Part shown: positions 1-10,539 of the stretch, piece by piece
Position numbering within the stretch: the stretch's first letter is position 1
How the letters are laid out: each line of letters begins with the position of its first letter
NCBI GenBank assembly: GCA_029582165.1
Contig: CM055893.1
Span: 22,977,179-23,041,178 of the forward strand
DNA: 64,000 nt
From: Portulaca oleracea
Lineage: Eukaryota; Streptophyta; Magnoliopsida; Caryophyllales; Portulacaceae
Direction: 5' to 3'
Translations under genes and position numbers: made by a program
Notes under the pieces: generated by a model
Told to the model about the DNA's origin: nothing
Database searches by the model: none
The model's input: the letters and a program-made list of their open reading frames with translations, nothing else

Positions 1-272
1 TCTTTGAACTTCATATAGCCTTGTTTATGAGCGTCCCCCTAAGATGGGACCTTGGCCTTTGGATCACACTGGATTTGTGTGGCCGGTATAGCTTTGTAGT
101 GGTCCTTCCCGGGGGAGGATGGCCTTGGGGGTGGTGAAGGAGACTCATCTACACGGGATCTTTTACTTCTACCTATAACTTGAGCAAATGTGTGTGTATA
201 GTAATGACAATCAATGAAGATACCGAACAAGTGAAGTGCCTCAATGGAGACCTTAGGATGGAAATGCAACAA
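1..272 (-). pseudogene. PF20167-type 'putative plant transposon protein' ORF, 5' part, broken
   Basis: Minus-strand reading frame whose segment from about position 170 downward (GRSKRSRVDES, then DHYKAIPATQIQCDPKAKV) matches the start of the better preserved ORF at 54777 (RAKRARTEPE, THYKGQPASLIQCDPKVKV). A stop follows KVPS near position 39, after which the same frame still resembles the relative (HKQGYMKFK), so the copy is mutated and runs off the window. A splice-acceptor-like TTATAG lies just before the conserved part, which suggests the coding exon begins there and that upstream residues are intron. Proteins of this type are known only from plant retroelements and have no established function. 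Family assignment is from recognition, not a search. Confidence 0.5.
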
Positions 273-301
273 GGAACGTGCACCTGTGTGTACTGTGTTG
301 T

Positions 302-342
302 AATATTAGCAGGTGTGTATGTGTGTGTGTGTGTGTGTGTGT
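302..342. repeat. (TG)n microsatellite
   Basis: An uninterrupted GT run flanked by imperfect TGTATG units, lying in the inferred leader or intron of the PF20167-type ORF. Nothing else is recognised between about 280 and 600 apart from this. Confidence 0.9.
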
Positions 343-599
343 TAACAAGGGGATCCACGCACAAACACAACGCATGTGAGTAGGAAAGTGAATTATACAC
401 AATTAGCACAAGGATTACCTTAATGTCGACCTTTGGGATGAATTTGCAACTGAATTCGTGCACTTGGTGGTGAATTATGGAGAATTAGGGTTCCACAGCA
501 GGTGAGAGGAGAGGAATGGAGAAGATTGCAGGTGATAGTGATGCTAAATCGAAGGTAGAGGAGGAGCATTTGTGTGAGAATGGTGAGAGGAGTCGAGGG

Positions 600-960
600 C
601 ACTAGGGTTTAGTGAGAGAAAGTGCGGAAAATGTGCAAGGAATGAGAAAGAATTGAAAAGAAAAGAGAATTATCGGGGTTTTTAGGCCGAAGATATGTGC
701 AGAACAGCCCCATTGCGGGCACGACCATTCTGGAAATGGGGAATCGTTGGCCTGGCTCGTTGCGGTCACTACATTGTTTGTCACGGCTATCACGAGCTTC
801 TCGAGGGATTGGAGAAACCGACTGTCGCAGGCGCTACGTATCTGTCGCGGGCGCGACCAAACTGGAAAACATGGCCTTTGTTTTCTACTGCTTGTAATGG
901 GTGCTACAGCAGTTCTAGGGCCTGTTACACTCTCATGCCTCCACCTTAGGACTTCCAACA
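600..960 (-). promoter_or_regulatory. U3-like leader upstream of the PF20167-type ORF
   Basis: On the minus strand this GC-richer stretch carries GTCGCGGGCGCGAC at 844-857 and related half-sites, followed by a pyrimidine-rich leader ending in CTCTCACTAAACCCTAG near 600. The same order (palindromes, CT-rich leader, CTAAACCCTA-type sequence, possible leader intron, ORF) is seen at 54001-54776 before the homologous ORF. I infer a retroelement-derived promoter. Open frames within it look incidental. Confidence 0.4.
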
Positions 961-1176
961 CCCCAAAAATAATCTAAGTCCTAAAATTCCTTCCTTTTTA
1001 AGACTACTTCCTCTTCAGTTCTCTCATAGTCATACTTACATCAACATTCACTAACTCTCAAACACTCCTCCTGAACACTCATTTTCTTTCAATTATTCAC
1101 TCACCCTCACTTTCTTTTCTTCTTCATTCTTGACTTCAATACTTTTTATTTTTACACTCTCATTTTTTTTTCTTTT

Positions 1177-1443
1177 TTACTTCAATTCTAAAGAAGCATT
1201 TAGTGGAAGCTCGGGGAGTATTATGGGATCGCCTCCCGTACCTAGGATGGGCATAGAATAGGATACAAGGGTACGAGGTGGATTAGGAGGTACTTTGGCC
1301 ATTGGGAATGTTTGTTTTCCATGTTCTCTTTGGTGGCGCTCTCGCCTTGAGCTAGTGTTATCTTGTTGAATGATCCTTTCGAGATCGGAGCTTGAAGGTG
1401 TCACAGATGCTTGGCTAGCCTTAGAACGAGTCTGCATGCACAA
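1177..1443 (-). pseudogene. Athila-like gag, N-terminal fragment
   Basis: 88-residue frame beginning MCMQTRSKASQASV and ending at LNASLELK. Its latter part (PPRTLVSYSMPILGTGG then DPIILPELP) matches the gag starts at about 52640 (-) and at 56873 and 60612 (+). The frame ends where the relatives continue with KPYLLEIFE, so everything C-terminal to the first 90 residues, including the Retrotrans_gag core, is missing. It sits 105 bases downstream of the primer-binding site on the same strand, the normal gag position. The CT-rich sequence at 977-1176 is unrelated to gag and marks the breakpoint. Confidence 0.7.
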
Positions 1444-1547
1444 GAGAACACAGAAAGTATCAATTCCTCACAACCTAAAACACTTCTAATCTCTAGCTTA
1501 AGAGAAATCATAACTTAGACCAAGAAACTAAAACTAGGGGCAGTAGC

Positions 1548-1565
1548 TCCCCAACAACGACGCCA
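1548..1565 (-). other. Primer-binding site, tRNA-Asp type (mutated)
   Basis: Reads TGGCGTCGTTGTTGGGGA on the minus strand. The plant tRNA-Asp(GTC) 3' end, including CCA, is complementary to TGGCGCCGTTGCCGGGGA, so three positions differ. It is separated from the LTR end by TTT (1566-1568) and is followed by gag, as expected for Athila-type elements. Confidence 0.8.
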
Positions 1566-1568
1566 TTT

Positions 1569-3618
1569 TGTAGAGAGTTAGGGTTAGCATACCTGGTTGT
1601 TTTGTCATTCTTCTCGAGTACCAAGGGGCCTTGGTCAAAGTAACTAGGTCTAAGTTAGGTTTAAGATCTCTTGGGGACAAGGTTTTGATCGATTGATAAC
1701 AAAACAGCACGAAAAGCAAACTATGTTCGGTTAGGAAGAGAAAATGGGCTTTGGGGGTTTTCAGGACGCAAACGTGATCCAGAAAGTACATTTTGCATTA
1801 AGGCGGCAATCAAGCGAGGGAAATCAAATGGCAATTCTGTTAGAAAAGCCCACCAGCCTCCCCCTTTCGGGAATAGCCCGGATTAACTACCTCCGAGTCC
1901 ACCACGGATTCAGAGGGTTAATGAAACAAAATTCCCTAGTTGATCTCCCTCCCACTTTCGTGGGTGAGCATCAACTATCCCCTCTCCACCCTTCCATGAC
2001 AAATGTTTGGTGTATTTGGGAACTTTCGGAACCAAATACGTCGCACTTGAGGGAAGGATGGAGTGGGAAGGTGATTTCCCACCTAATTACTCACTAACAA
2101 TGCTAACCTACTCCTAATCTCCTATTCAAATCCCTACTTACCCCCTAACCCATAGGGTTCTAGCCACTAATCATGCTAATTACTAAACCAACAACATCAA
2201 CCACAATGCAATTCATGATCAACACACTAATAAGACAATAAACTAGCATATGCAATAATCAAGAAGCAATCAAACACCAATTGATGATCAAACAAGTAAA
2301 CAACAACAACAACAACAACCTCCCATATGACACGTTTGAGCGCGGTATGGGGGACCCTAATGTAGGCAACCTTACCCCCATGGACAGAAGTTCATGGAGA
2401 GACTGATTCCGATGGATTCGAAGCAAAAACAGAGGCGAAGCATGTTAAGAGAAGAAAACACATACCAGAGTGTTGCCAGTGCTGTCGGAAGGGCTAACAG
2501 GTACCTGCACAAGCAAACAAATACATGCCAAAAGACGTAAAGCTAGCTTGAAACACAAACACCTTCCTCACCCTACAACCTTAATCCTAGCCCTCCAAGC
2601 CCCCTTGTCTAGAGCCATGTCCTCCACTAAACCTAGGTGTCTTAGATCTTCTCTCATCAAACAAGTATTAATTAGAAGAAGTAAAGGGTAAGAAATACTT
2701 AGCAAAGTATTTGGAACCAAGGATTAACAAGAATAAGTTTGAACTTCACAATCCCAAGCAGAAAAAACTTCAATCTTCAAGAATAGCTTCAATCCAAGCA
2801 AGAATACAATACAAATCCACTAATCACACACTAATCTCCTCTTAACTACCTAAGATGAACAGTAGAAGATTCACTAATTCTCTCTCTAAAAGTTCTACAT
2901 CCAAAAGTCCCTTAAAAAGTCGTCATAAAATCTATTTATACAAAGCTAGGAGGTTGCCCAAAACACAGTCGTTGCAGCCGGCTAAACGCGTGAAACTACA
3001 TATCGTCGCAAGCGCGACGAAGCGAAAACCAGGGGAAATTCTTTGGACAGCGCGAGGTCGCGGCCGCTACGTTGTTGGTCGCAGGCGCGACCCTCTGAGG
3101 AACCTTTATTTCTCTTGGAATTTCCCAACTGGTGTCGCGGTCGTCACCTCTATTGTCGCGGGCGCGACGACCCCCTGGAAGGCTCCCCCCTTGAGCATTG
3201 GCCAATTGATGTCGCGACCGCTACCATTGTTGTCGCGGGCGCGACAACCTCCTGGAAGAGTTCCCTTCTGAGCATGGCTCCCGCTACAAAATTGTAGTGG
3301 GGGCGACCGACTGGATGCACAAATATAGCCTTGTCGCGCCCGTTACCAAACTGGTAGTGGGTGAGATGGCCTGCAATTTCTCCTTAAGGGGTTTCTTGTG
3401 CCCTCACATTGTCTTCTACACGTTCTTCGGCCTGAGTCGAGAATTCACTCGGGATCCCCTAAAAAGCCTCAAAATAGCCCCTATGCTTTGATTTCTTTTA
3501 TGATGCACGAAACCTAGAAAAGAACTAAAAATCAAGAAAAAAGTACAAAAGTAACCTGGAATCGAGCCAAAAGACCAAGGCCAAAGGCGTTATTTAGGCC
3601 TAAAAACGGGCCTAAACA
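1569..3618 (-). mobile_element. Athila-like LTR (about 2.05 kb)
   Basis: On the minus strand it starts TGTTTAGGCCCG near 3618 and ends CTCTCTACA at 1569, just before the primer site. The R-U5 part (1640-2100) aligns by eye with the LTRs at 52912 and 42749: ACGCAAACG, CCACCACGGA, AGAGGGTTAATGAAAC, CACTTGAGGGAAGGATGGAGTGGGAAG. The U3 part holds the GTCGCGGGCGCGAC repeats. It is downstream of the pol at 4605-6572 and upstream of the gag at 1177, so it serves as 3' LTR of one copy and 5' LTR of another, a tandem or recombinant arrangement. No purine tract is visible beyond 3618, so that end is less certain. Confidence 0.7.
2990..3370. repeat. Cluster of GC-rich palindromic modules in LTR U3
   Basis: Perfect 14-bp inverted repeats GTCGCGGGCGCGAC occur at 3155-3168 and 3232-3245, with degenerate versions (GTCGCAAGCGCGAC, GGTCGCAGGCGCGACC, TAGTGGGGGCGACC) spaced roughly 70-80 bases apart, each followed by a variant of CCTGGAA or ACTGGA. 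The block is far richer in CpG than its surroundings. Confidence 0.75.
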
Positions 3619-4604
3619 AAAATAACTGCCAATCTTTGATATTTTCAACCACGAGAATCTCGTAATGAGCTAAAATCCTCGTGCACAAGTGCAAATGGGC
3701 CCTAACTGATCTTTTCTAGCTTAGGTCAATCAGTTAAAGTCATTTTCATACTCAAGCTTGGGTTTTATTACTTTACTTTTTAACCTACGTGCCACCCTCA
3801 TCTATTTAGCGTCGCCCTAGGCTTTGTGATGACCGTAGGAGGCATCGAAAAGAGTTTTACCATCTTATTCGACTTCCAACTTTTTTTTCTTCTTTCTTCT
3901 TTCTTCTTTTCTCTTTTTCTTTTTTCTTTCTCTTCCTTCTCTTTTTATTTCTTTTTTTTCTTTTTCATGTTTTTAAGGGTGTCAGTTTTTCGAGAATTGA
4001 ACCGGCCTTCGCAAAGGGTTACTCTCCTAATTGGGGTTGCTCCATCTGTAAACATTGTACTTAAGGGATGTGAGCACCGTCCACTCAAACCAACCCTCAT
4101 TGGTATTTCTGACTTTATAAATTAATTAAGAAGAGCAAGAGCATTGAACGACTAAAACTTTCTAACTTTCGACAAAGAAATCACAATCGAGCGTGTAATA
4201 AGGTCAGGATTTTACTTTCACACTCAATGACAAGGTCTAACGAGGGTAAGTCATGATAGTAATCTTACCTAAAGCCTATTATTGTTCATATCGACCGCTT
4301 CCAAACGATTAACTTGGCCATTAAGCAACTATCTACACGATTGTGAACGAGATCATCTCCCAAAAGAAAAACGAACTTTTTTTTGGGTTTTTCATAACTT
4401 TTTGCCTTTTTTCTTTCATTTTTCACAACAATTTCAATTTTTTTTCAAAATTTTCAAATTTTAATGATAACCTAAGAAAAATGAAAACAACATGCTAAGT
4501 GGTCTACCCTAAAACATGCTAAGTGGAAAATAACCCTTTTGAGAAACCTTGAAGAATGGAATGGCCCCATGAAGTCCATTCCCTATAAATCAAATACTTC
4601 TACT
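3619..4604 (-). other. 3' non-coding part of the retroelement
   Basis: No gene seen. It lies between integrase remnants and the LTR. A CT-rich run at 3860-3970 and a segment near 4190-4265 (CACTCAATGACAAGGTCT, GGTAAGTCATGAT) resemble, in reverse complement, the 3' non-coding sequence of the element at 57890-57930. Poly-T runs at 4376-4460 add low complexity. Confidence 0.5.
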
Positions 4605-6572
4605 TCAAGGATGTAGTTGAGGGTGCCTCATTTCTACGAGAAATATTTCCACTTCGTTGGCACTTATTGCTCGATTAAACATGGATGTAAGCATCGTTGA
4701 ACAATGTGGGCCACCAATACCCCACTTGCAAAACTCGAGCGGCCGTCTTGCATGCAACTCCATGCCCTCATAAGGAAGTTCATGGTAATGGGTAATGACT
4801 GAACAAACCTTATTCTCAGGTAAGCGACGCCGATACATACCATCGTTACACAACCGAAAAAGAAGTGAATCATCCCAATAATAGTGCTTGATGTCATGGA
4901 AAAACTTCTGCTTTTGATGCGGTGTGAGACCGGGCGGTGTTACTTCACTTGTAAGATAATTGATGATGTCGACATACTAAGGATGAGCAGCTTTGACGGC
5001 GAGGAGGTGCTTATCGGGGAATGAGTTATTGTTCGGTTGGGCCTCCAAATCAACTAGAATTTAGGAAAGGTGGTCGGCCACCACATTCTTCGTGCCCGCT
5101 TTGTCTCAGATTTCTATATCAAACTCTGGCATCAGTAGGACCGAACGAAATAGCATTGGTTTCTCCTCCTTCTTTCCCATCTAATAATTGAGTGTCGAAT
5201 GATCAGTGTAAACTATCACTCGGGAGAACATAAGGTACTGGTGAAATTTGTTGAACGCGAACACAGTTGCTAAGAGCTCTTTCTCAATTGTGGTGTAATT
5301 TTTTTGAGCATTGTCTAACGCATGGCTAGAATAGTAGATTACCAGTGGTTGCATATCCTTCATTTGGCCTTGACAAGCGCCGATGGCATAATCACTGGCG
5401 TTGGCCATGATTTCGAATGGGAGTGCCCAATCTGGGGGTTGAACCACTGGTGCTGAGATAAGTGCTTGCTTTAACTTGCTGAAACAATCGTCAGAAACCA
5501 CAAACGGGGTATCCTTGCACAAAAGGTCGGTCAAGGGACGAGCTATTTTGGAAAAGTCCTTGACAAACCGGCGATAAAGGCCAGCATGTCAAAGGAAGCT
5601 ACGCACACCTTTTACTGAAACCAGGGGTGGTAGTCGCTCAATCACCTCGACTTAAGCTTTATCCACCTCGATACCCCTCGAAGACACTACATGACCCAAA
5701 ACAACGCCCTCCTCCACCATGAAGTGAAATTTCTCCCTGTTTAACACCAAATCTACCTCTTTGCAATGAACAAGAATTTTCATAAGATTACTAAGACAGT
5801 CATCGAAAGTCTGGCCATATACCAAAAAAATCGTCCATGAACACTTCCATAATTTGTTCGATATAGTCGCTAAAGATGGCCATCATGCACCTTCGAAAGG
5901 TGTCAGCGTGTTATACATCCCAAATGGCATCTTTCTATAGGCAAAGGTATCGTAGGGACAAGTGAACGTTGTTTTCTCCTGGTGGACCACGTGAATGGAA
6001 ATTTGGAAAAATCCAGGATAACTGTCTAAAAAGTAAAAATAAGAGTGCCCCGCTAGCCTTTCCAACATTTGATCAATGAAAAGAAGGGGAAAGTGGTCCT
6101 TTTCAGTTGCTTTGTTTAACTGACGATAGTCTATGCACATTCTCCACCCAGTGACCGTCCTAGTACTCTCAAGTTCATTTTTATCTTTCTCTACAACAGT
6201 TAACCCACCCTTTTTAGGAACACACTGCACTAGGCTTACCCATTCGCTATTTACGATGGGGAAGATGATCCCAGCAGATGAATGCTTTATAACCTCATTT
6301 TTAACAACTTCCTGCATATGGGGGTTTAACCAATGTTGAGGTTGCCTAGTGGGTCTAACATCATCTACTAAATCAATAGAGTGTATGCAAATGGAAGGTG
6401 AAATACCCTTTAAATCATCAATTATATAGCCTAAGGCACCACTATGCTTCCTAAGAAGGTCAAGAAGTTTTGAAAGTTTGGTGCCTTCAAGCTTAAAATT
6501 GACAATTATGGGGTAAGAAGATCTCGTAACAACTATACGACTTCCAAATCTACAAATCTTGTACAAGGCCAC
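4605..6572 (-). pseudogene. Athila-like pol fragment: RT, RNase H, integrase
   Basis: Read on the minus strand. 6572-5883 is reverse transcriptase with CVPKKGG, CIDYRQLNKAT, FPLLFIDQMLERLAGHSYF and FAYRKMPFG; the catalytic block IEQIMEVFMDDF lies near 5810-5850 after a frame break. 5534-5181 is the RT connection and RNase H start ([34 protein letters not shown]). 4897-4605 is the integrase zinc-binding region (CNDGMYRRRLPE); the final KCQRSGNISRR block is readable only in another frame. Sequence matches the pol at 42771-44348. Gag and protease are absent upstream and the integrase core is absent downstream. The copy is dead. Known function of the family: reverse transcription and integration of a Ty3-type retroelement. 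Confidence 0.85.
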
Positions 6573-7435
6573 TTAGATTATTATCAATTTGGTTCAAATG
6601 TTGAAGCTTTCTTCCACCAAGAAGCTGACCTGCAAAATACCAAAATAAAAAAAAAAGAAAAAGAAAAGAAATGTGTGGAAGGCTATTTGATAATGCACGT
6701 CTACAACACAGAGACAAAAGAAGTCAGACTCACTTGAAACTCAAGATTATGCCAAGATGAAGCAAGTAAATCACAAATAAAGTTTGATATTATAAGTATT
6801 GGGTTCAAAACTTACGAGAAGTACTAGGTGATTGTATGAAATCAAGTATTAGAAAAAGTGGTTGTAGAATAGGCCATTGATATGTAAGCTGTTGGTGGAT
6901 GGTGCTGATGATGGCTGAATCATATCAAAGAGTGACAAGGATGATGAAGATTGATCGGTGGCAATGATGCGGGGATGACTGATTTAAAAAATTGCCAGTG
7001 ATAAATGACTATTGTTTACTTCCCAATTTATTGAGTTATACAAAGTTTAATTACCTACTCTTACACGTCATTTTTTGGAAAAAAATAATCCAGCCAAATC
7101 AATTGAAGCTCAACATGGAAAAGGAGTATAGTTATGTTGATATTTCCAAACTTTGAGAGCAAAGAAAAAAAAAATCAGCTGAAATTCAGCATGAAAAATA
7201 GTTGATTTGGGTTAAAATTATCTCTCAAATTTATCAATCAAGTATGAAATCTGCATATCATCTCCCATGACATTTAATTGCATAATCCAAGGGAAATCTT
7301 CACTACCCTATCAAGTCAAGATCGACCCGGATAGCCTACAAAGTCAAACTGTGCAAGTGTCATGTTCAAGTTTCGAGACCCGACCGCGTTCATTACTACC
7401 AAGTCGTAAGCGCGGCCAACTTTCGAGGGGGCATT
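6573..7435 (+). other. 3' internal end of a second LTR element, with purine tract
   Basis: No gene recognised. The last part (about 7320-7435) ends in a purine-rich tract, CGAGGGGGCATT, directly before the TGTAG of the LTR at 7436, the usual polypurine tract position on the plus strand. The rest (6590-7300) is AT-rich sequence that I cannot assign; it joins the minus-strand pol remnant at about 6575. Confidence 0.5.
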
Positions 7436-8129
7436 TGTAGAAGGCAAACAATTGTCAACCAAGCAAAACTCGTCACGTGGAAATTAAATAATTTTAATTC
7501 GGCTAATTATAATCCGCCATATGTCAAAAATAATTATGGTGGATCATTTAATGATAAATTAAATGATATTATATTTTGGCCAATTAAATTATACCACGTT
7601 TCATGGATGACACATAAATTTTTATTCCTTTTATTTTATTTAAAAGGAATTAAATAGGCCTAAAAGTGTTGACCCAGCTTCTCTATAAATAGAAACTCTC
7701 TTCTTTCATTTTGAAAGAGTTGGGAAAAACATCAAAGGAGGACTCAAAAAGCTCTCATACTCTCTCTCGAAGACAAGAAGCACAACAAAGTTTAAGCTCG
7801 TGCCGTCCATTCGTGGGAGATCAAAACACTTCCTTTTGTTTGGGATCAAGTCTCTACGACCCTCGTTCAAGACCACACTCATCCAAGAATATATTCACTG
7901 AAGATTATATTCATCCAAGACTATATTCATTCAAGATCACATTCATGCAAAACCATATTCATTCAAGACTCGTTCAAGTTCATTCAAGGAGATCGAATTG
8001 GAGGAGTTACATTTTATTTTGTAACAAATACATAGAGATTGTACCCAAAATGCTTTGAAATTAATATAATTATATTTGTTCAGTAATTTCTTGTGTTTAT
8101 TTATTTAGACCCGAAAATTTGTGTTTACA
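7436..8129 (+). mobile_element. 3' LTR of a plus-strand Ty3-type element (694 bp)
   Basis: Begins TGTAGAAGGC and ends TTTGTGTTTACA (TG...CA), and is preceded by a polypurine tract. A clear TATA box, CTATAAATAGA, sits at 7683-7693, followed by GAAACTCTC and a leader, so U3/R/U5 organisation is visible. An open frame of 115 codons at 7711-8058 is inside R/U5 and is unlikely to be a gene. No 5' LTR or coding region of the same element is in the window. Confidence 0.75.
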
Positions 8130-8239
8130 GTAACAAATACACAGAGATTGTACCCAAAATCCTTTGAAATTAATATAATTATATTTGTTTACTAATTTTT
8201 CGTCTTTATTTATTTTAGACTCGGAAATTTGTGTTTATA
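8021..8239 (+). repeat. 109-bp direct tandem duplication of the LTR tail
   Basis: 8021-8129 and 8130-8239 are two near-identical units, each starting GTAACAAATACA and ending TTTGTGTTTA[CT]A. The second has diverged slightly (CCTTTG for GCTTTG, TTCGTC for TTGTG). It lies immediately after the LTR end, where flanking DNA would be expected. Confidence 0.85.
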
Positions 8240-8399
8240 CCTTTGACCTTTCAACCATGCTGATCCTGGATGGCAAATACATAATTTTGCATCTGTACGT
8301 TATTTCCTCATTTTCGGAAAGAATTGTCGAGACCCTGTATCAGCGAGGGGAATCCACTCCTGCCTGGTATTATTATTATTATTTTATTTTATTTTTTTT

Positions 8400-8790
8400 A
8401 TTATTTTTTTTTTTTTTTGCAAATAAGACCCTGCCTGGTATTTTGTTGTATCATGAGATAAGCAGATTTGAGCAGGGTGGAATAAAGAGCCCTAGCAGAA
8501 GCCTCCTCCCTAATAAAGTCTTTATTGTCCTACTGTATCAAAAAAAGTTGAACATCCTCCAGTTGTTTCCTTCCAATAGCCAATTGGTTATAGATGTCAT
8601 GATACTGATATTTATGCAAACCTTGGAGAGGCTTTTTGAGCTGTTGCAGAAACTAAGTTGGCACATTTTACACCCAGAAGACACCATCTGCAATTCATCC
8701 ATAACAAACCCTTGAAAAGAAGGATTTAATTTCCACATATTGCAAAATTTGAAGCTAGATTTAGGAGTCACCCAATCAGTGCACTTTTAC
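8400..8790 (-). pseudogene. LINE (L1-type) ORF2 fragment between endonuclease and RT
   Basis: Minus-strand frames give WVTPKSSFKFCNMWKLNPSF and then, one frame over, LKKPLQGLHKYQYHDI, QLAIGRKQLEDVQ and REEASARALYSTLLKSA. This is the pattern of plant L1 ORF2 linker sequence (the family's FRFxNMW, LKxPLxxLN, EExARxxYxxLLKAE blocks). It contains a frameshift near 8650 and ends in a T-rich run at 8371-8420. The first about 70 bases also lie inside the left arm of the inverted repeat that begins at 8718. Confidence 0.6.
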
Positions 8791-10060
8791 AAGCCCTCGA
8801 TCCCTGTACCCTTTTGGCATTCACAATAAACTGGTTTGTCATGAGGTCAGGATTCAAGGGTTGGTCACTGGTGAGAGAGGGAGAGAAATGTGAGCATGTG
8901 AGCATTAGGGATGTGGACCCTTGGATCTTCAATCAATGGATGAGAAAAAAGGAGAAGTTTAGCTTTTTTTCACCCTTTTAACAAGCCATCACGTGAGTAT
9001 TGGTAGGAAAAAAAAGAGAAAAGGCAGCACTCCTTCCCAATAACGGCGCATGGTCATCAATTTCAAAACACAAAATTGAAGTCTTAAGTTCCCTCTTGCA
9101 GACTGATCTTTCGTCTCCCATATTTCTCCATGACTGACGGCGAGCTGAACGACGAAGGCGAAGAATTCAACGGCAAAAAAGGAACTCAACAAATAGAGTC
9201 GACGGAGTGAGAACGTTTTCAGGCAGGCAAATCTTTTGGGTGAGGGGTTTCGGTGCGGAATTAGGGTTCAATTCGGGTGCAGTGTTCGTTAAATGAGGTT
9301 TTCCAATATGAATTTGTTTATGTGATTTTTTTTTAGAGTTTAATTCATTGAAACGATTGTATGTGATTTCAAATATGTGTAATTTCGAGTTCAATGGCTG
9401 AACAAGGAAGTGAAGGAGGTGCATGTGGAAGAAGTAAGTAAAAGGTTAGTGTTTTAGGTTGGGTGAATACAAATTATTGATGTGTTTTCAGATACTTGAG
9501 ATTTCGAAAATTCAATGGTGAATGTTGTCCACAATAGTAGTAATAGATGTCCATTGTTGGGAGGTATTTGTGTTGATAAAGGTTGAAGTTTGGAGGGGGT
9601 TGTACGAGTGTTGTCCTAGAGTTTTTTGTTAGTGTCCACTAATGTATATGGTGATGTCCACGGATGTATCTAGTGATGTCCACAGTAGTGAATATGTATT
9701 TTGAACATACGAACTTGTGTTATAGCTGACGGCTGACATTTTAAAAAGGTTGGGTTTCCCATTATGAAAGTGGTGTGTTATATAGGTATTGTCCACAGGG
9801 ACATTAGTTAATGTCCACTGATGAAAGTTGGGGCATGTACAATATTGGTGATGTGATTTGAATATACAAATTTGTTATGTACATTTCAAAATGTTGGGTT
9901 TTGGGGGTGGTTTTCATAGTGTGAAATTGGGATGTTATGTGCTTGTTGTCCACATGCATTGTTTTTATGTATACTGAATTAAATTGGAGTGGTATATGAT
10001 TGTTGTCCACATTGGCATTTATTGATATCCACTAATGAAATTGGTGATGCCCATATTGGC
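8718..10060 (+). repeat. Left inverted arm of the fold-back element
   Basis: Matches the reverse complement of 13265-14737. It contains a promoter/leader-like part and a short exon-like frame: ATG at 9394 (MAEQGSEGGACGR) followed by AGTAAGTAAA, a good splice-donor match, at 9433. The right arm carries the same segment with a stop after MDEQ, so coding there is lost. Minisatellite repeats start about 9510. Confidence 0.75.
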
Positions 10061-10539
10061 ATTATATGTTTGTAATATATGAATTCGTTATGTAGTTGAC
10101 GTTTCAAAAGGTTGTTAATTGACATCCACTCATGAAACTGGTAATTGATATGCACTGATGAAACTGGTTTGTGTTTGACGTGATTTTTTGAAAAAGTATG
10201 AGGGGTGCTTTATGACAATAGTAGTCTTTGTATGTATTCTTCTTTTTTACATGAAGTTTGTTTGAATAATGATCAATCGTTCTTTTGTGGGCAGAGGTCA
10301 TGATAGCCCTATTAGTTCTAGGGACCCTAGGGATGTGGTAGCTTCAGTATTTTATGTATTCTTCTTTTTTACATGATGTTTTGTGTAGTGGAAGTCAACG
10401 ACGAACAACCACGGCGTTGGAAAAGTGTAGACATGTGACTTTTTGTGGTGGTTTCAGGCATTGGAGAAGGTTGAGGTTTTTTTTTTTTTTTTGAGAAATC
10501 TGAATTCAATGTGGACATGAAGTGAGGCCATAGTGGACG

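Noticed and set aside
2855..3491. Arg-rich frames around 2855-3491
   Set aside because: Produced by GC-rich palindromic repeats in LTR U3; frames exist on both strands at once.
7711..8058. 115-codon frame in the LTR at 7436-8129
   Set aside because: Lies downstream of the LTR TATA in R/U5, contains repeated HSR/IHS words from simple repeats, and has no homology I recognise.
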